Source: Nocardia vulneris
Lineage (GTDB): Bacteria; Actinomycetota; Actinomycetes; Mycobacteriales; Mycobacteriaceae
DNA: 64,000 nucleotides
NCBI RefSeq assembly: GCF_001613425.1
Contig: NZ_BDCI01000050.1
Coordinates: 1 to 64,000, forward strand
Direction: 5' to 3'
Shown here: positions 8,995 to 17,079 of the stretch, piece by piece
How the letters are laid out: the number at the start of each line of letters is the position of its first letter
Numbering within the stretch: position 1 is the first letter of the stretch
Translations under genes and position numbers: made by a program
Notes under the pieces: generated by a model
The model's database searches: none
What the model was told of the DNA's origin: nothing
Seen by the model: the letters and a program-made list of their open reading frames with translations, nothing else

Positions 8995-9096
8995 TCGGGA
9001 GCTACGCCGACGGTCGCTAGCGACCGTCGGATCTCTGTGCCCTGGCATGGGTCCGGGCGAATCACCTTTCCCTGATTCGACCACTCCGTTCGGAGG
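8980..9096 (+). promoter_or_regulatory. Putative erm attenuator: four successive hairpins
   Basis: Four inverted repeats fill the space between the leader's last codons and erm. First, TCCCGA/TCGGGA at 8980-8985 and 8995-9000, straddling the leader stop. Second, a perfect 24-bp palindrome at 9007-9030. Third, CGAATCA/TGATTCG at 9058-9064 and 9073-9079. Fourth, CTCC/GGAG at 9085-9096, which would mask the GGAGG ribosome site of erm. None has a T-tract, so control of translation start or a weak intrinsic stop is likelier than classic termination. Together with the RLR leader this reads as macrolide-inducible expression. Confidence 0.6.
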
Positions 9097-9102
9097 ACAC
9101 CC

Positions 9103-9963
9103 ATGTCCCGCCATCGTTCCCTGCCGCGCGCCCGCCCCGCGCGCACCCGCAAACGCCTGTCCCAGAATTTCCTCACCGATACCGGCGCCGCCCGGCTCAT
9201 CGTGCGCTCGGCGGCCTTGCGCGCCGAGGACCTCGTGCTGGAGATCGGCCCGGGTGACGGCATGCTCACCCGGTACCTGCTCGGCGTCGCCGGCCAGATC
9301 CGAGCCTACGAGAAGGACCCTGTCTACGCGGCCAGGCTGCGCGGCCGGTATGCGGGCGATCCGCGAATTCAACTGTTCCACAGAGATTTCCGCACCGTGC
9401 CGGCCCCGGCGGAGCCGTTCGCGGTAGTCGCCAACGTGCCGTTCGGCGTCACCACCGATATCGTGCGCTGGTGCCTGGCGGCACGGCAGCTCACCTCGGC
9501 GACCCTGCTCACCCAGTACGAGTTCGCCCGTAAGCACACCGGCGACTACGGCCGCTGGAGCAAGCTGACGATCACCCACTGGCCCACTGTCGCAATGGAA
9601 TTGGGCGCCCGGGTGGGCCGGGCCAGCTTTCATCCGGTGCCGAGCGTCGACGCCGCCGTGCTGCGGCTGCGGCGCCGCCCCAACCCGTTGCTGCCCGCGG
9701 CAGAGCTGGCCGACTACCGCCAGGTGGTCGAGCTGGGCTTCTCCGGCGTCGGCGGTTCGGTGGCGGGTTCGCTACGGACCCGTTTCCCCACGCGGACCGT
9801 GCGGACCGCCTGCCGCGCCGCGGGCATCGCGCCCGACGAGCCGGTCGGACCGATCGACCCGCAGCGCTGGCTCGCCCTCTATCGCGGATTGCGCGGCAAC
9901 TCTGTCCGCGACAGAAACGTATCGGATACATTTATGTATCAGACAAGGAAGGGCGGCCGGTGA
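9103..9963 (+). CDS. erm: 23S rRNA adenine-N6 methyltransferase (Erm family)
   Basis: Methylates A2058 of 23S rRNA with S-adenosylmethionine, giving macrolide-lincosamide-streptogramin B resistance. The 286-aa protein has the Erm/KsgA pattern: LSQNFLTD near residue 22, the SAM-binding LEIGPGDGMLT near residue 49, the acidic EKDP after it, and the catalytic NVPF near residue 111. The C-terminal domain is Arg-rich. It differs from housekeeping KsgA in its short length and NVPF motif, and by the leader peptide in front. GGAGG lies 6 nt before the ATG. Composition is like its neighbours, so it is more likely an old chromosomal gene than a recent plasmid arrival. Its stop codon overlaps the start of the lactate monooxygenase gene (GTGA). 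Confidence 0.85.
   Translation: MSRHRSLPRARPARTRKRLSQNFLTDTGAARLIVRSAALRAEDLVLEIGPGDGMLTRYLLGVAGQIRAYEKDPVYAARLRGRYAGDPRIQLFHRDFRTVPAPAEPFAVVANVPFGVTTDIVRWCLAARQLTSATLLTQYEFARKHTGDYGRWSKLTITHWPTVAMELGARVGRASFHPVPSVDAAVLRLRRRPNPLLPAAELADYRQVVELGFSGVGGSVAGSLRTRFPTRTVRTACRAAGIAPDEPVGPIDPQRWLALYRGLRGNSVRDRNVSDTFMYQTRKGGR
9919..9940. promoter_or_regulatory. AT-rich nested palindromes at the erm-LMO junction
   Basis: Two inverted repeats share an arm: GTATC-G-GATAC at 9919-9929 and GATACAT-TT-ATGTATC at 9925-9940. This is a conspicuously AT-rich patch inside the last codons of erm, 20 bp before the start codon of the next gene. It looks like a TetR- or GntR-type operator with an embedded promoter for lactate 2-monooxygenase. 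The coding constraint from erm would be weak at this non-conserved C-terminus. Confidence 0.4.
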
Positions 9964-11126
9964 CCAGCAACTTCGGTGACTACCAGTTCGAGATCTACCT
10001 GCAGGGACTCAGCGGGGTGCAGCCGAGCTTCCCGATGACCCACAGCGAACTGGAAGCCCGCGCGCAGGCCGCGCTGGCACCGGGGATCTGGTCGTATGTG
10101 GCGGGCGGCGCGGGCGACGAACTGACCCAGCGCACCAACGTGACCGCCTTCGAGAAGTACGGCATCGTGCCGCGCATGCTGCGCGCCACCAAGGTCCGCG
10201 ACCTCTCGATCGAGCTCTTCGGCATGCGGCTGCCCGCGCCGGTCTTCATGTCCCCGATCGGCGTGGTCGGCCTCTGCGCCCAGGACGGGCACGGCGATAT
10301 CGCGACCGCGAAAGCGGCGGCGCGCACCGGCGTGCCGATGGTGGCATCCACCCTGACGGTCGATCCGCTCGAGGAGGTGGCCGGTCACTTCGGCGACACC
10401 CCCGGCATGTTCCAGCTCTACACGCCCACCAACCGCGACCTGGCCGAGAGCCTGATCCGGCGCGCGGAGCAGGCCGGGTTCAAAGCCATTGTGGTGACAC
10501 TGGATACGTGGGTGACCGGTTGGCGGCCGCGCGATCTGAGCACCTCGAACTTCCCGCAGTTGCGTGGGCACTGCCTGGCGAACTACTTCACCGACCCGGT
10601 GTTCCGCGGCCTGCTGGCGAAGAGTCCCGAAGAGGATCCGAAGACCGCGATTCTCACCTGGGTCGCGCTGTTCGGCGGCGCGCCCACCTGGGACGACCTG
10701 CCCTGGCTGCGGTCACTCACGGATCTGCCGTTGATCCTCAAGGGAATTTGTCATCCGGAGGACGCGCGGCGCGCCAAGGACGCGGGCATCGACGGCATCT
10801 ATTGTTCGAATCACGGTGGCAGGCAAGCCAATGGCGGGATCCCGGCGATCGAGCATCTGCCCGAGATCGTCGAGGCCGTGGACGGATTGCCGGTGCTGTT
10901 CGACTCCGGGGTCCGCTCCGGCGCCGACATCATCAAGGCGCTCGCGCTCGGCGCGACCGCGGTCGGCATCGGCCGCCCGTACTCGTACGGCCTCGCGATC
11001 GGCGGGGTGGACGGCATCGTGCACGTGCTGCGCACGCTGCTCGCGGAGGCGGATCTTATCATGGCGGTGGACGGCTACCCGACCATCGCCGACCTGGCCG
11101 ACGACGCGATCCGGCGACTGCACTGA
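9960..11126 (+). CDS. Lactate 2-monooxygenase (FMN)
   Basis: An FMN-dependent alpha-hydroxy-acid oxidase that converts L-lactate and oxygen to acetate and CO2. The 388-aa sequence closely follows the mycobacterial enzyme. It opens with GDYQFEIYLQGLSGV, has YVAGGAGDE near residue 44, the FMN-site SPIGVVGLCAQDGHGD near residue 97, and the catalytic-base region CSNHGGRQANGG near residues 283-294. DSGVRSGAD and GATAVGIGRPY complete the phosphate-binding end of the barrel. GTG start; the 4-bp overlap with the erm stop suggests coupling, although a separate operator-like palindrome lies just upstream. A strong hairpin follows the stop. The sequence favours the monooxygenase over a lactate dehydrogenase or mandelate dehydrogenase. 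Confidence 0.9.
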   Translation: MTSNFGDYQFEIYLQGLSGVQPSFPMTHSELEARAQAALAPGIWSYVAGGAGDELTQRTNVTAFEKYGIVPRMLRATKVRDLSIELFGMRLPAPVFMSPIGVVGLCAQDGHGDIATAKAAARTGVPMVASTLTVDPLEEVAGHFGDTPGMFQLYTPTNRDLAESLIRRAEQAGFKAIVVTLDTWVTGWRPRDLSTSNFPQLRGHCLANYFTDPVFRGLLAKSPEEDPKTAILTWVALFGGAPTWDDLPWLRSLTDLPLILKGICHPEDARRAKDAGIDGIYCSNHGGRQANGGIPAIEHLPEIVEAVDGLPVLFDSGVRSGADIIKALALGATAVGIGRPYSYGLAIGGVDGIVHVLRTLLAEADLIMAVDGYPTIADLADDAIRRLH

Positions 11127-11132
11127 TCGATT

Positions 11133-11171
11133 GCGGCCGAGTTGTTCTGCCGCACAGGGCAACTCGGCCGC
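11133..11171. terminator. Bidirectional hairpin terminator
   Basis: A 12-bp perfect stem, GCGGCCGAGTTG at 11133-11144 with its complement at 11160-11171, and a 15-nt loop. It sits between the convergent lactate monooxygenase gene and the acyl-CoA ligase gene (stop at 11179). It lacks a T-tract, as many actinobacterial terminators do. Confidence 0.65.
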
Positions 11172-11178
11172 GCCGAGC

Positions 11179-13254
11179 TCAGCTCGGCTGAATCAGCGTG
11201 CGCTTGAGGATCTTTCCGGTCGCGTTGCGCGGGAGTGCGTCCAGGAAGGTCACGTCGCGCGGCACCGAGAAGCGGCTCAACCGGTGCCGGATGTAGTTGC
11301 ACACCATATCGCGATCCAGGCCGAAGCCCTCTCTGGTCACCACGAACGCGGCGAGGCGCTGCCCGTACTCCTGGTCCGGCACGCCGACCACCGCCACCTC
11401 GCTGACCTGCGGCAGATGCGAGAGCGCCTCTTCGACCGGGCGCGGGAAAACGTTCTCGCCGCCGGAGATGATCATCTCGTCGTCGCGACCCGCGACGAAG
11501 AGCAGGCCGTCGGCGTCGAGGTAGCCGAGATCACCGGTATCGAGCATGCCGCCCCATTCGGTGGGCGGCTTCGCGTCGGTGTAGCCGTCGAACAGCATGT
11601 GGTTGAGCACGAAAATGCGGCCGGTCACCCCGCGCGGCACCGGGCGCAATTCTTTATCCAGCACAGCGAGTTTCGTGCCCAGCGGCGGGCGCCCCGCGGT
11701 GGTCGGCGCGGCCCGCAGATCGGCCGGATCGGCGATGGTCGCCCAGGACACCTCGGTCGAGCCGTACACGTTGTAGAGCACGTCGCCGAAGGCGTCGAGA
11801 AACTTCACCACCGTCGGACCGGCAAGGGGCGCACCACAACTGGCCACCACGCGCAGACTCGACGTGTCGTAGCGATCGCGCACGTGCGCGGGCAGATCCA
11901 GGATCCGGTTCACCATCACCGGCACCACGATCAACGCGGTGACCCGGTGCTCCTCGATCAGCCGCAGGCAGTCCTCGGCGTCGAACCGTTCCGGCAGCAC
12001 CACACTCGCCCGGATCGGCGTGCTGATCTGCAACGCGGCCAGGCCCCAGGTGTGGAACAGCGGCGCGGGGATGAGCATCGTCTCGTCCATCCGCATCGGG
12101 ATGCGCGAGAGCAGCGCCGCCACGGTGCCGAAACCCTTCGGCTGCGGCCGCTGTGCGCTCTTGGGTGTGCCGCTGGTGCCCGAGGTCAGCACGATCAGCC
12201 GGCCGGGATGGCTGGGCCGGGCGAAGGTCGGCGCGTCGAGCGCGATGAGGTCGTCGACGGTGTTGCGGTCGTAGCGGGTCAGCTGACCGGTCGCGAAGCG
12301 GGGGACGGACGCGGCCAGATATTTGGTCAGCGGCTCGTATTCGTCGTCGAGGAAGACGGCGGATAGGCCGTGCCGGTCCGCGACGTCCTCGATCTGCCGG
12401 GCCGAGAGGCCGGTGTTCAGCAGCACCGTGTCGACGCCGAGTTTGCCGGTGGCGACCATGCATTCGACCATCGTGACCCGGTTGCGCGAGAGTAGCCCCA
12501 CTTTGTCCCGCGCGCCGATGCCGAGCATTGCCAGCGCCGAAGCGAGTTTGTGGGTGCGATCGTGCATTTGACCGAACGTGCGCGCGGAAACGCCGTCCAC
12601 TACCGCGAGCCGATTAGGCGAATGCCCGGCAGCGGCCGCGTAACCACCCGCCAGCGTGAATCCCCAGCGGGCCAGCCCGCCCACCTGTTTGAGCGCGCGG
12701 TCGGGCCGGTAGGTGCGCACGACACCGGTGGTCACCATCTGCTTCAACGTGCCGACCTGCTGTTTCGTCGGCGATTCCTCGCCGTTGACGAGCACCGAGG
12801 TCGGCGTGCCGAGGACCGCGTCGACGATCCGGGTCAGACCGGCCGTGGTCCAGGCGATCACGTCCGCGTTGTCCTGCTCGGCGATCCAGGGATGAATGCG
12901 CCCGGCGCCGAAGTAGGTGATGGTGACCCGCGTCGGCTCCGCCTCGTCTTCCCCGCGCAGCCGCACCGCGGCGAAACTGCCCAGGCCAGGGCATTGCAGC
13001 TCGAAACTTTCCAGCTCCTTGCCGACGACCAGCCGCAGCGCGGGCACGGTGAGTTCGGTCTGCGCGTACCGCGCGCGGATCAGCAGCACCGGGTGGGTAT
13101 CCGAGGTTTCCGCGCGCTCACAGTCGCCGATTCCCTGGAACATGCGGGCGTAGGTCTGCGGGTCCATGAAAAAGTCCCACAGCGCTTTTCGTGCGGCTGC
13201 GAACTCCGCGTCTATTGTGATGACATCCGTAACCAACTGCGTGCTTTTCTGCAT
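11179..13254 (-). CDS. Acyl-CoA ligase with N-terminal SRPBCC-like domain
   Basis: A 691-aa fusion. Residues 1 to about 150 look like a polyketide-cyclase/SRPBCC lipid-binding fold (contains ALWDFFMDPQTYARMFQGI). From about 190 onward is a complete ANL adenylating enzyme: P-loop LTSGTSGTPKS near residue 350, YNVYGSTE near residue 495, LDTGDLGY near residue 570, the hinge GRDDEMIISGGENVFP, and the C-terminal catalytic Lys in NATGKILKR. It should activate a fatty or other carboxylic acid as an adenylate and then a CoA thioester, as FadD proteins do. The domain order is unusual; the extra domain may present or select a hydrophobic substrate. No TM segment. The AT-rich spacer upstream probably holds its promoter. 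Confidence 0.85.
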   Translation of the reverse strand: MQKSTQLVTDVITIDAEFAAARKALWDFFMDPQTYARMFQGIGDCERAETSDTHPVLLIRARYAQTELTVPALRLVVGKELESFELQCPGLGSFAAVRLRGEDEAEPTRVTITYFGAGRIHPWIAEQDNADVIAWTTAGLTRIVDAVLGTPTSVLVNGEESPTKQQVGTLKQMVTTGVVRTYRPDRALKQVGGLARWGFTLAGGYAAAAGHSPNRLAVVDGVSARTFGQMHDRTHKLASALAMLGIGARDKVGLLSRNRVTMVECMVATGKLGVDTVLLNTGLSARQIEDVADRHGLSAVFLDDEYEPLTKYLAASVPRFATGQLTRYDRNTVDDLIALDAPTFARPSHPGRLIVLTSGTSGTPKSAQRPQPKGFGTVAALLSRIPMRMDETMLIPAPLFHTWGLAALQISTPIRASVVLPERFDAEDCLRLIEEHRVTALIVVPVMVNRILDLPAHVRDRYDTSSLRVVASCGAPLAGPTVVKFLDAFGDVLYNVYGSTEVSWATIADPADLRAAPTTAGRPPLGTKLAVLDKELRPVPRGVTGRIFVLNHMLFDGYTDAKPPTEWGGMLDTGDLGYLDADGLLFVAGRDDEMIISGGENVFPRPVEEALSHLPQVSEVAVVGVPDQEYGQRLAAFVVTREGFGLDRDMVCNYIRHRLSRFSVPRDVTFLDALPRNATGKILKRTLIQPS

Positions 13255-13757
13255 GGGCCGACCGAGCGGTCTGCGTCGGCATGGTCACGTAGTTGTACCC
13301 ATCGGTAACAATTAGGTCAAGTACGCAACGCATTGCCATCGATTAGCCAATTAGCTGGTCAAATGCCCATTTTTGGCCGAATCACCTATCGGCCACAGCA
13401 CAGTGCACAAGGTTCGCGAAATGCCCGCGCGATTGCCGAAACCCCGCTATGCGACCGAGAACTTCACGCGCGCAATGCCGGTCGACCTGCGGTTCGGCAT
13501 GCGGCACCCGCCGAGCGCACGACGGCATCCCCGCCGACCTTGTTCGGCGCACCAAGACAGCAGTGTTGGCCGAGATTTTGCCGGGGTCAGAAGATCTTTC
13601 GGCGCGTCCGGGCCGGACACGAGTGCCCTGGCTGGTACGGACTACCCCCGCGCTCACCTGAGTAACCACTGGCCCCCGCGTCGAAACACGCTCGCGCAGC
13701 GGATCGTACCGCCGATCCGGCGACCGCGCGCGGCGAGCGGAACCCGGCCGGATCCGA
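13255..13757. other. Intergenic region, promoter of the ligase gene only
   Basis: About 500 bp without a credible gene. The first 130 bp are AT-rich for this genome and contain an imperfect inverted repeat (TTGTACC/GGTAACAA, 13292-13313), fitting the promoter and operator of the minus-strand ligase gene. The remaining part holds only short, Arg/Pro-rich frames typical of chance. Confidence 0.5.
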
Positions 13758-13798
13758 AAGGCGCCCTTCGCCCGCGCGAACGCGGCGAAGAGCGCCTT
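13758..13798. terminator. Terminator of the ectABCD operon
   Basis: A GC-rich inverted repeat, AAGGCGC..TTCGCC at 13758-13774 paired with GGCGAA..GCGCCTT at 13784-13798, lies 20 bp beyond the ectD stop. The outer AAGG/CCTT arms and an 11-nt loop make a stable hairpin readable from either side. Confidence 0.65.
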
Positions 13799-13817
13799 CG
13801 GTCGGCGATCGGCCAGG

Positions 13818-14723
13818 TCAGGCGGACAGCGGTGTGAAGTCGCGGCTGCCGATATAGCCGGGCCGCGGCGCGGGCGCGCCGAACGGCTCGACCAGGGTGT
13901 TCTCCACGCTGTTGAACACCAGGAAGATATTCGAGCGCGGGAACGGGGTGATGTTGTTCGACGAACCGTGCATCAGGTTGGAGTCGAACAGCAGCGCGGA
14001 GCCGGCCCGCCCGGTGAACTGGCTGATGCCGTACTGGTTCGCCAGCGTGGTGATGTCCTCCTGGGTCGGCACGCCGATCTCCTGCTCCTGCAAGGACTCC
14101 CGGTAGTGCTCGGCGGGCGTGCTGCCCAAGCACGGTACGAACGTGCGATGCGAGCCGGGCATCACCATCAGGCTGCCGTTGATCGGGTAATTGTCGGTCA
14201 GCGCGATGGACAGGCTCACCGCTCGCGGCGCCGGCATGCCGTCCTCGGCGTGCCAGGTCTCGAAATCGGAGTGCCAGTAGAAACCCGTGCCACGAAAGCC
14301 CGGCATGTAGTTGACCCGGCTCTGGTGGATGTACACCTCGGAGCCGAGCACCTGCCTGGCCAGCCCGGCGACCCGGGACTCGCGGACCAGGTCCGCGATC
14401 GCCGCGCTGAGCCGGTGCACCTCGAAGACCGACCGCACCCGGTTCGACGCTTTCTCCACGATCACGCGTTCGTCGTCGCGCAATGCGGGATCACCTGCCA
14501 GCCTGCCGATCTCGGCGCTGAAATCAGCGACCTCGGTGGGCGTGAGCAGTTCGTCGATGCTGGCGAAGCCGTCGGTGTCGAAGGCCGCGAGCGCCGGGCT
14601 CTCGACCCGGCCCCACACCGTCGGATCGGTGCGATCCAGGTGCGTGGCCGGTGCATCGATCCGGGTCGGGTAACGATCGATCCGGTCCGTCGAGGGTCGA
14701 GTTTCAGTGTGCTGCAAAACCAT
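13818..14723 (-). CDS. ectD: Ectoine 5-hydroxylase
   Basis: An Fe(II)/2-oxoglutarate dioxygenase of the phytanoyl-CoA hydroxylase family that turns ectoine into 5-hydroxyectoine. The 301-aa sequence carries the EctD signature around FYWHSDFETWHAEDGMP (about residues 145-161), in which His and Asp are two iron ligands. NGSLMVMPGSHRTFVP follows, with the segment TDNYPINGSL. The last His ligand lies in the C-terminal third. The gene starts 6 bp after the ectC stop and is last in the operon, followed by a terminator. Its presence means that the organism makes the hydroxylated osmolyte, which also protects against heat and drying. Confidence 0.95.
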   Translation of the reverse strand: MVLQHTETRPSTDRIDRYPTRIDAPATHLDRTDPTVWGRVESPALAAFDTDGFASIDELLTPTEVADFSAEIGRLAGDPALRDDERVIVEKASNRVRSVFEVHRLSAAIADLVRESRVAGLARQVLGSEVYIHQSRVNYMPGFRGTGFYWHSDFETWHAEDGMPAPRAVSLSIALTDNYPINGSLMVMPGSHRTFVPCLGSTPAEHYRESLQEQEIGVPTQEDITTLANQYGISQFTGRAGSALLFDSNLMHGSSNNITPFPRSNIFLVFNSVENTLVEPFGAPAPRPGYIGSRDFTPLSA

Positions 14724-14729
14724 TACCGC

Positions 14730-15128
14730 CTATCCCCCGATCGTCGCGGCAACGAGCGGGTACGCGCCGGTGCTGTCGTGGACCTCCTGCCCGGTGACCG
14801 GAGGATTGAACACGCACATCATCCGCATCCGGGTGCGGGCCGAGAGCTGGTGGCGCTCGTTCCCGTCCAGCAGATACATCGAGCCGGGACCGAGCTCGTA
14901 GGTCACGCCGTTGTCGAGATCGGTGAGCGTGCCCTCACCCTCGATCAACCATACCGCTTCCACATGGTAGCGATAGTGGAACTCGTGCGTGCTGCCCGCA
15001 TCGATGGTGGTCTCGTGGAAGGAGAAGCCGACGCCGTCGCCGCCGAGGATGATGCGCTTGCTGCGCCAACCCTCCCCGGCCACATCGCGTTCGGTATCGG
15101 TGATCTCGGCAGTGGTACGTACGATCAT
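14730..15128 (-). CDS. ectC: L-ectoine synthase
   Basis: Closes the ring of N-gamma-acetyl-diaminobutyrate to ectoine. The protein is 132 aa, normal for this small cupin. It begins MIVRTTAEI and contains the cupin-like HEFHYRYHVEAVWLIEGEG and the late GSMYLLDGNERHQL. I chose the ATG at 15128 because it overlaps the ectB stop by 4 bp (ATGA) and matches the usual EctC N-terminus; the same frame is open further upstream but only across ectB. Confidence 0.95.
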   Translation of the reverse strand: MIVRTTAEITDTERDVAGEGWRSKRIILGGDGVGFSFHETTIDAGSTHEFHYRYHVEAVWLIEGEGTLTDLDNGVTYELGPGSMYLLDGNERHQLSARTRMRMMCVFNPPVTGQEVHDSTGAYPLVAATIGG

Positions 15129-16402
15129 GCGATCGCCCCCATTCCATTGCAGACGGTGTCCACGGCGCCGGTGAGAATGCTCAGGCCGTGGTCCAGTTCC
15201 TGGTCGGTAATCGTCAACGCGGGCAGCAACTTCACCACCTCGTCGGTGGAACCCGAGGTCTCCACCAGCAAGCCGCGTTCGAACGCGATCTGGCACACCT
15301 TGCTCGCCTGCGACGGGTCGTCGAACACCACGCCGTGCACCAGGCCGCGGCCACGGGTCGAGACGCCGGAGACGTTGCCCGCCAATTCCGTCAGCGTACT
15401 CGCGATGCGTTCGCCCTTGGCGAGCGTCGCGGTCTGCAGGGTGTCATCGGACCAGTAGTGCCGCAACGCGACATCGGCCGTGACGAAGGCCGGGTTGTTC
15501 CCGCGGAAGGTACCGTTGTGCTCGCCCGGCGACCACTGATCGAGCTCGGACTTGAACAGCACCAACGCCATCGGCAGTCCGTAGCCGCCGATCGACTTCG
15601 ACAGCGTGACGATATCGGGGGTGATGCCCGCGAGCTCGAAGGAGAAGAACGGCCCGGTGCGGCCGCAGCCCATCTGCACGTCGTCGACGATCAGCAGGAT
15701 GTCGCGGGCCTCGCAGAGCCCGGCGAGGTGCCGAAGCCATTCCGCGCGAGCGACATTCACGCCGCCCTCGCCCTGCACCGTCTCCACGATCACGGCCGCC
15801 GGGCGGTCGAAGCCCGAGGAGGTGTCGTCGAGCACCTTCTCCATCCACTGGAAATCGGCGGTGGTGCCGTCGAAGTAGCCGTCGTAGGGCATGTGTGCCG
15901 CGTGCACCAGCGGCACACCGGCGCCCGCACGCTTGGCCGCGTTGCCGGTGACCGAGAGCGCGCCGAGGGTCATGCCGTGGAAGGCGTTGGTGAAGCTGAC
16001 GATCGTCTCCCGGCCGGTCACCTTGCGGGCCAGCTTGAGCGCGGCCTCGACCGCGTTGGCGCCGGTCGGGCCGGGGAACTGCACCTTGTAGTCCAGCCCG
16101 CGCGGCGCGAACACGGTGTCGCGCAAGGTTTCCAGCAGGCTGCGCTTGGCCGAGGTGGACATGTCGAGCCCGTGCGTGATGCCGTCGCTGGCGATGTAGT
16201 CCAGCAGCGGCTGCTTGAGCACGTCGTTGTTGTGGCCGTAGTTCAGCGCGCCCGCGCCTGCGAAGAAGTCGAGGTAGTCCTTACCGTCCTCGTCTCGTAA
16301 CCAGCTGCCCTTGGCCTTCGAGAAGACCGCGGGCCAGGCGCGGCAGTAGCCGCGCACATTCGATTCCAGACTCTCGAAAATGCTCGTGTCGGCGGTGATC
16401 AT
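15125..16402 (-). CDS. ectB: Diaminobutyrate-2-oxoglutarate aminotransferase
   Basis: A class-III PLP aminotransferase that converts L-aspartate semialdehyde to L-2,4-diaminobutyrate with glutamate as amino donor, the first step of ectoine synthesis. The 425-aa protein shows the EctB start (FESLESNVRGYCR), GPTGANAVEAALK for PLP phosphate binding near residue 110, and LIVDDVQMGCGRTG near residue 225. The PLP lysine is in TLSKSIGGYG near residue 268. Its start overlaps the ectA stop and its stop overlaps the ectC start, each by 4 bp, so translation is coupled through the operon. Confidence 0.95.
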   Translation of the reverse strand: MITADTSIFESLESNVRGYCRAWPAVFSKAKGSWLRDEDGKDYLDFFAGAGALNYGHNNDVLKQPLLDYIASDGITHGLDMSTSAKRSLLETLRDTVFAPRGLDYKVQFPGPTGANAVEAALKLARKVTGRETIVSFTNAFHGMTLGALSVTGNAAKRAGAGVPLVHAAHMPYDGYFDGTTADFQWMEKVLDDTSSGFDRPAAVIVETVQGEGGVNVARAEWLRHLAGLCEARDILLIVDDVQMGCGRTGPFFSFELAGITPDIVTLSKSIGGYGLPMALVLFKSELDQWSPGEHNGTFRGNNPAFVTADVALRHYWSDDTLQTATLAKGERIASTLTELAGNVSGVSTRGRGLVHGVVFDDPSQASKVCQIAFERGLLVETSGSTDEVVKLLPALTITDQELDHGLSILTGAVDTVCNGMGAIA

Positions 16403-16995
16403 CGGTGGTCCTCCTGCGTTGTGCGAGCGATCGGTGCGATGAGATAGAGGTCCTCGGACTCATGGCTGTCCGGGAAGACGCCCGTATCGAACAAGGGGCG
16501 CTTGGTCATTCGGGCGTCACGCTGCCGGGCGACCGAGCCGAACAACGCGATGGACGCGGCGTTGTCGGGCGAGATCGTCGTCTCCAGCGTCGTAACACCC
16601 TGGGGTGCAACGGTGTTCAGCAAGGCGTGCAGCAGTTCGGCTCCGGTGCCCCGGCCCCGCTGCGCTCGGTCGACCGCCACCTGCCAGACGAACACGGTGT
16701 CCGGTGCCTGCGGCCGGAGGTAGCCGATCACGAAACCGACGACGCGGCCCTGCACTTCGGCGACCACCGTGGTCTCCGCGAAGTCGCGGCACCACAGCAG
16801 GTAGGCGTAGCTCGAATTGACGTCGAGGACCTCGGAGTTCTTCGCGATCCGCCACAGCTGGGCGCCGTCCTCGACGCGTGGCTTGCGCAGAACCAACTCG
16901 GTCCGGTGGCGGCCGGGGTCCGGACCCAGCGCGGCCGCGGCCTGCTCGACACGGGATCGTTCGATCTCCGCGGTATTCAACGTTGGCACTGACAT
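16399..16995 (-). CDS. ectA: L-2,4-diaminobutyrate acetyltransferase
   Basis: A GNAT acetyltransferase that acetylates the gamma-amino group of diaminobutyrate. The 198-aa protein has the GNAT core: VFVWQVAVDRAQRGRGTGAELL carries the acetyl-CoA loop (RGRGTG, near residue 117), and ETTISPDNAASIALF is the EctA-specific segment. It is the first gene of ectABCD. The 84-bp gap in front, which follows the histidine kinase gene, is AT-rich for this genome and contains a TTGATT -35-like and a GGATAA -10-like element on the minus strand, so the operon probably has its own promoter. Osmotic induction is expected from the family but not shown by sequence. Confidence 0.95.
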   Translation of the reverse strand: MSVPTLNTAEIERSRVEQAAAALGPDPGRHRTELVLRKPRVEDGAQLWRIAKNSEVLDVNSSYAYLLWCRDFAETTVVAEVQGRVVGFVIGYLRPQAPDTVFVWQVAVDRAQRGRGTGAELLHALLNTVAPQGVTTLETTISPDNAASIALFGSVARQRDARMTKRPLFDTGVFPDSHESEDLYLIAPIARTTQEDHR

Positions 16996-17079
16996 ACAAC
17001 TCCCTGGTCGGGCCTGTAGTACTTATCCAGGCTTACGAATCAACTTTGAGCTGACCTGGTCGAGTTCATTACGGTTGTG

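Noticed and set aside
9103..9963. The rRNA methylase as housekeeping KsgA (RsmA)
   Set aside because: The NVPF motif, short Arg-rich C-terminus and the RLR leader peptide fit Erm; no ksgA-type neighbours are present.
13373..13837. A 154-codon frame between the ligase and ectD genes
   Set aside because: Arg/Pro-rich composition, no ribosome site, and it overlaps the ectD terminator and C-terminus.
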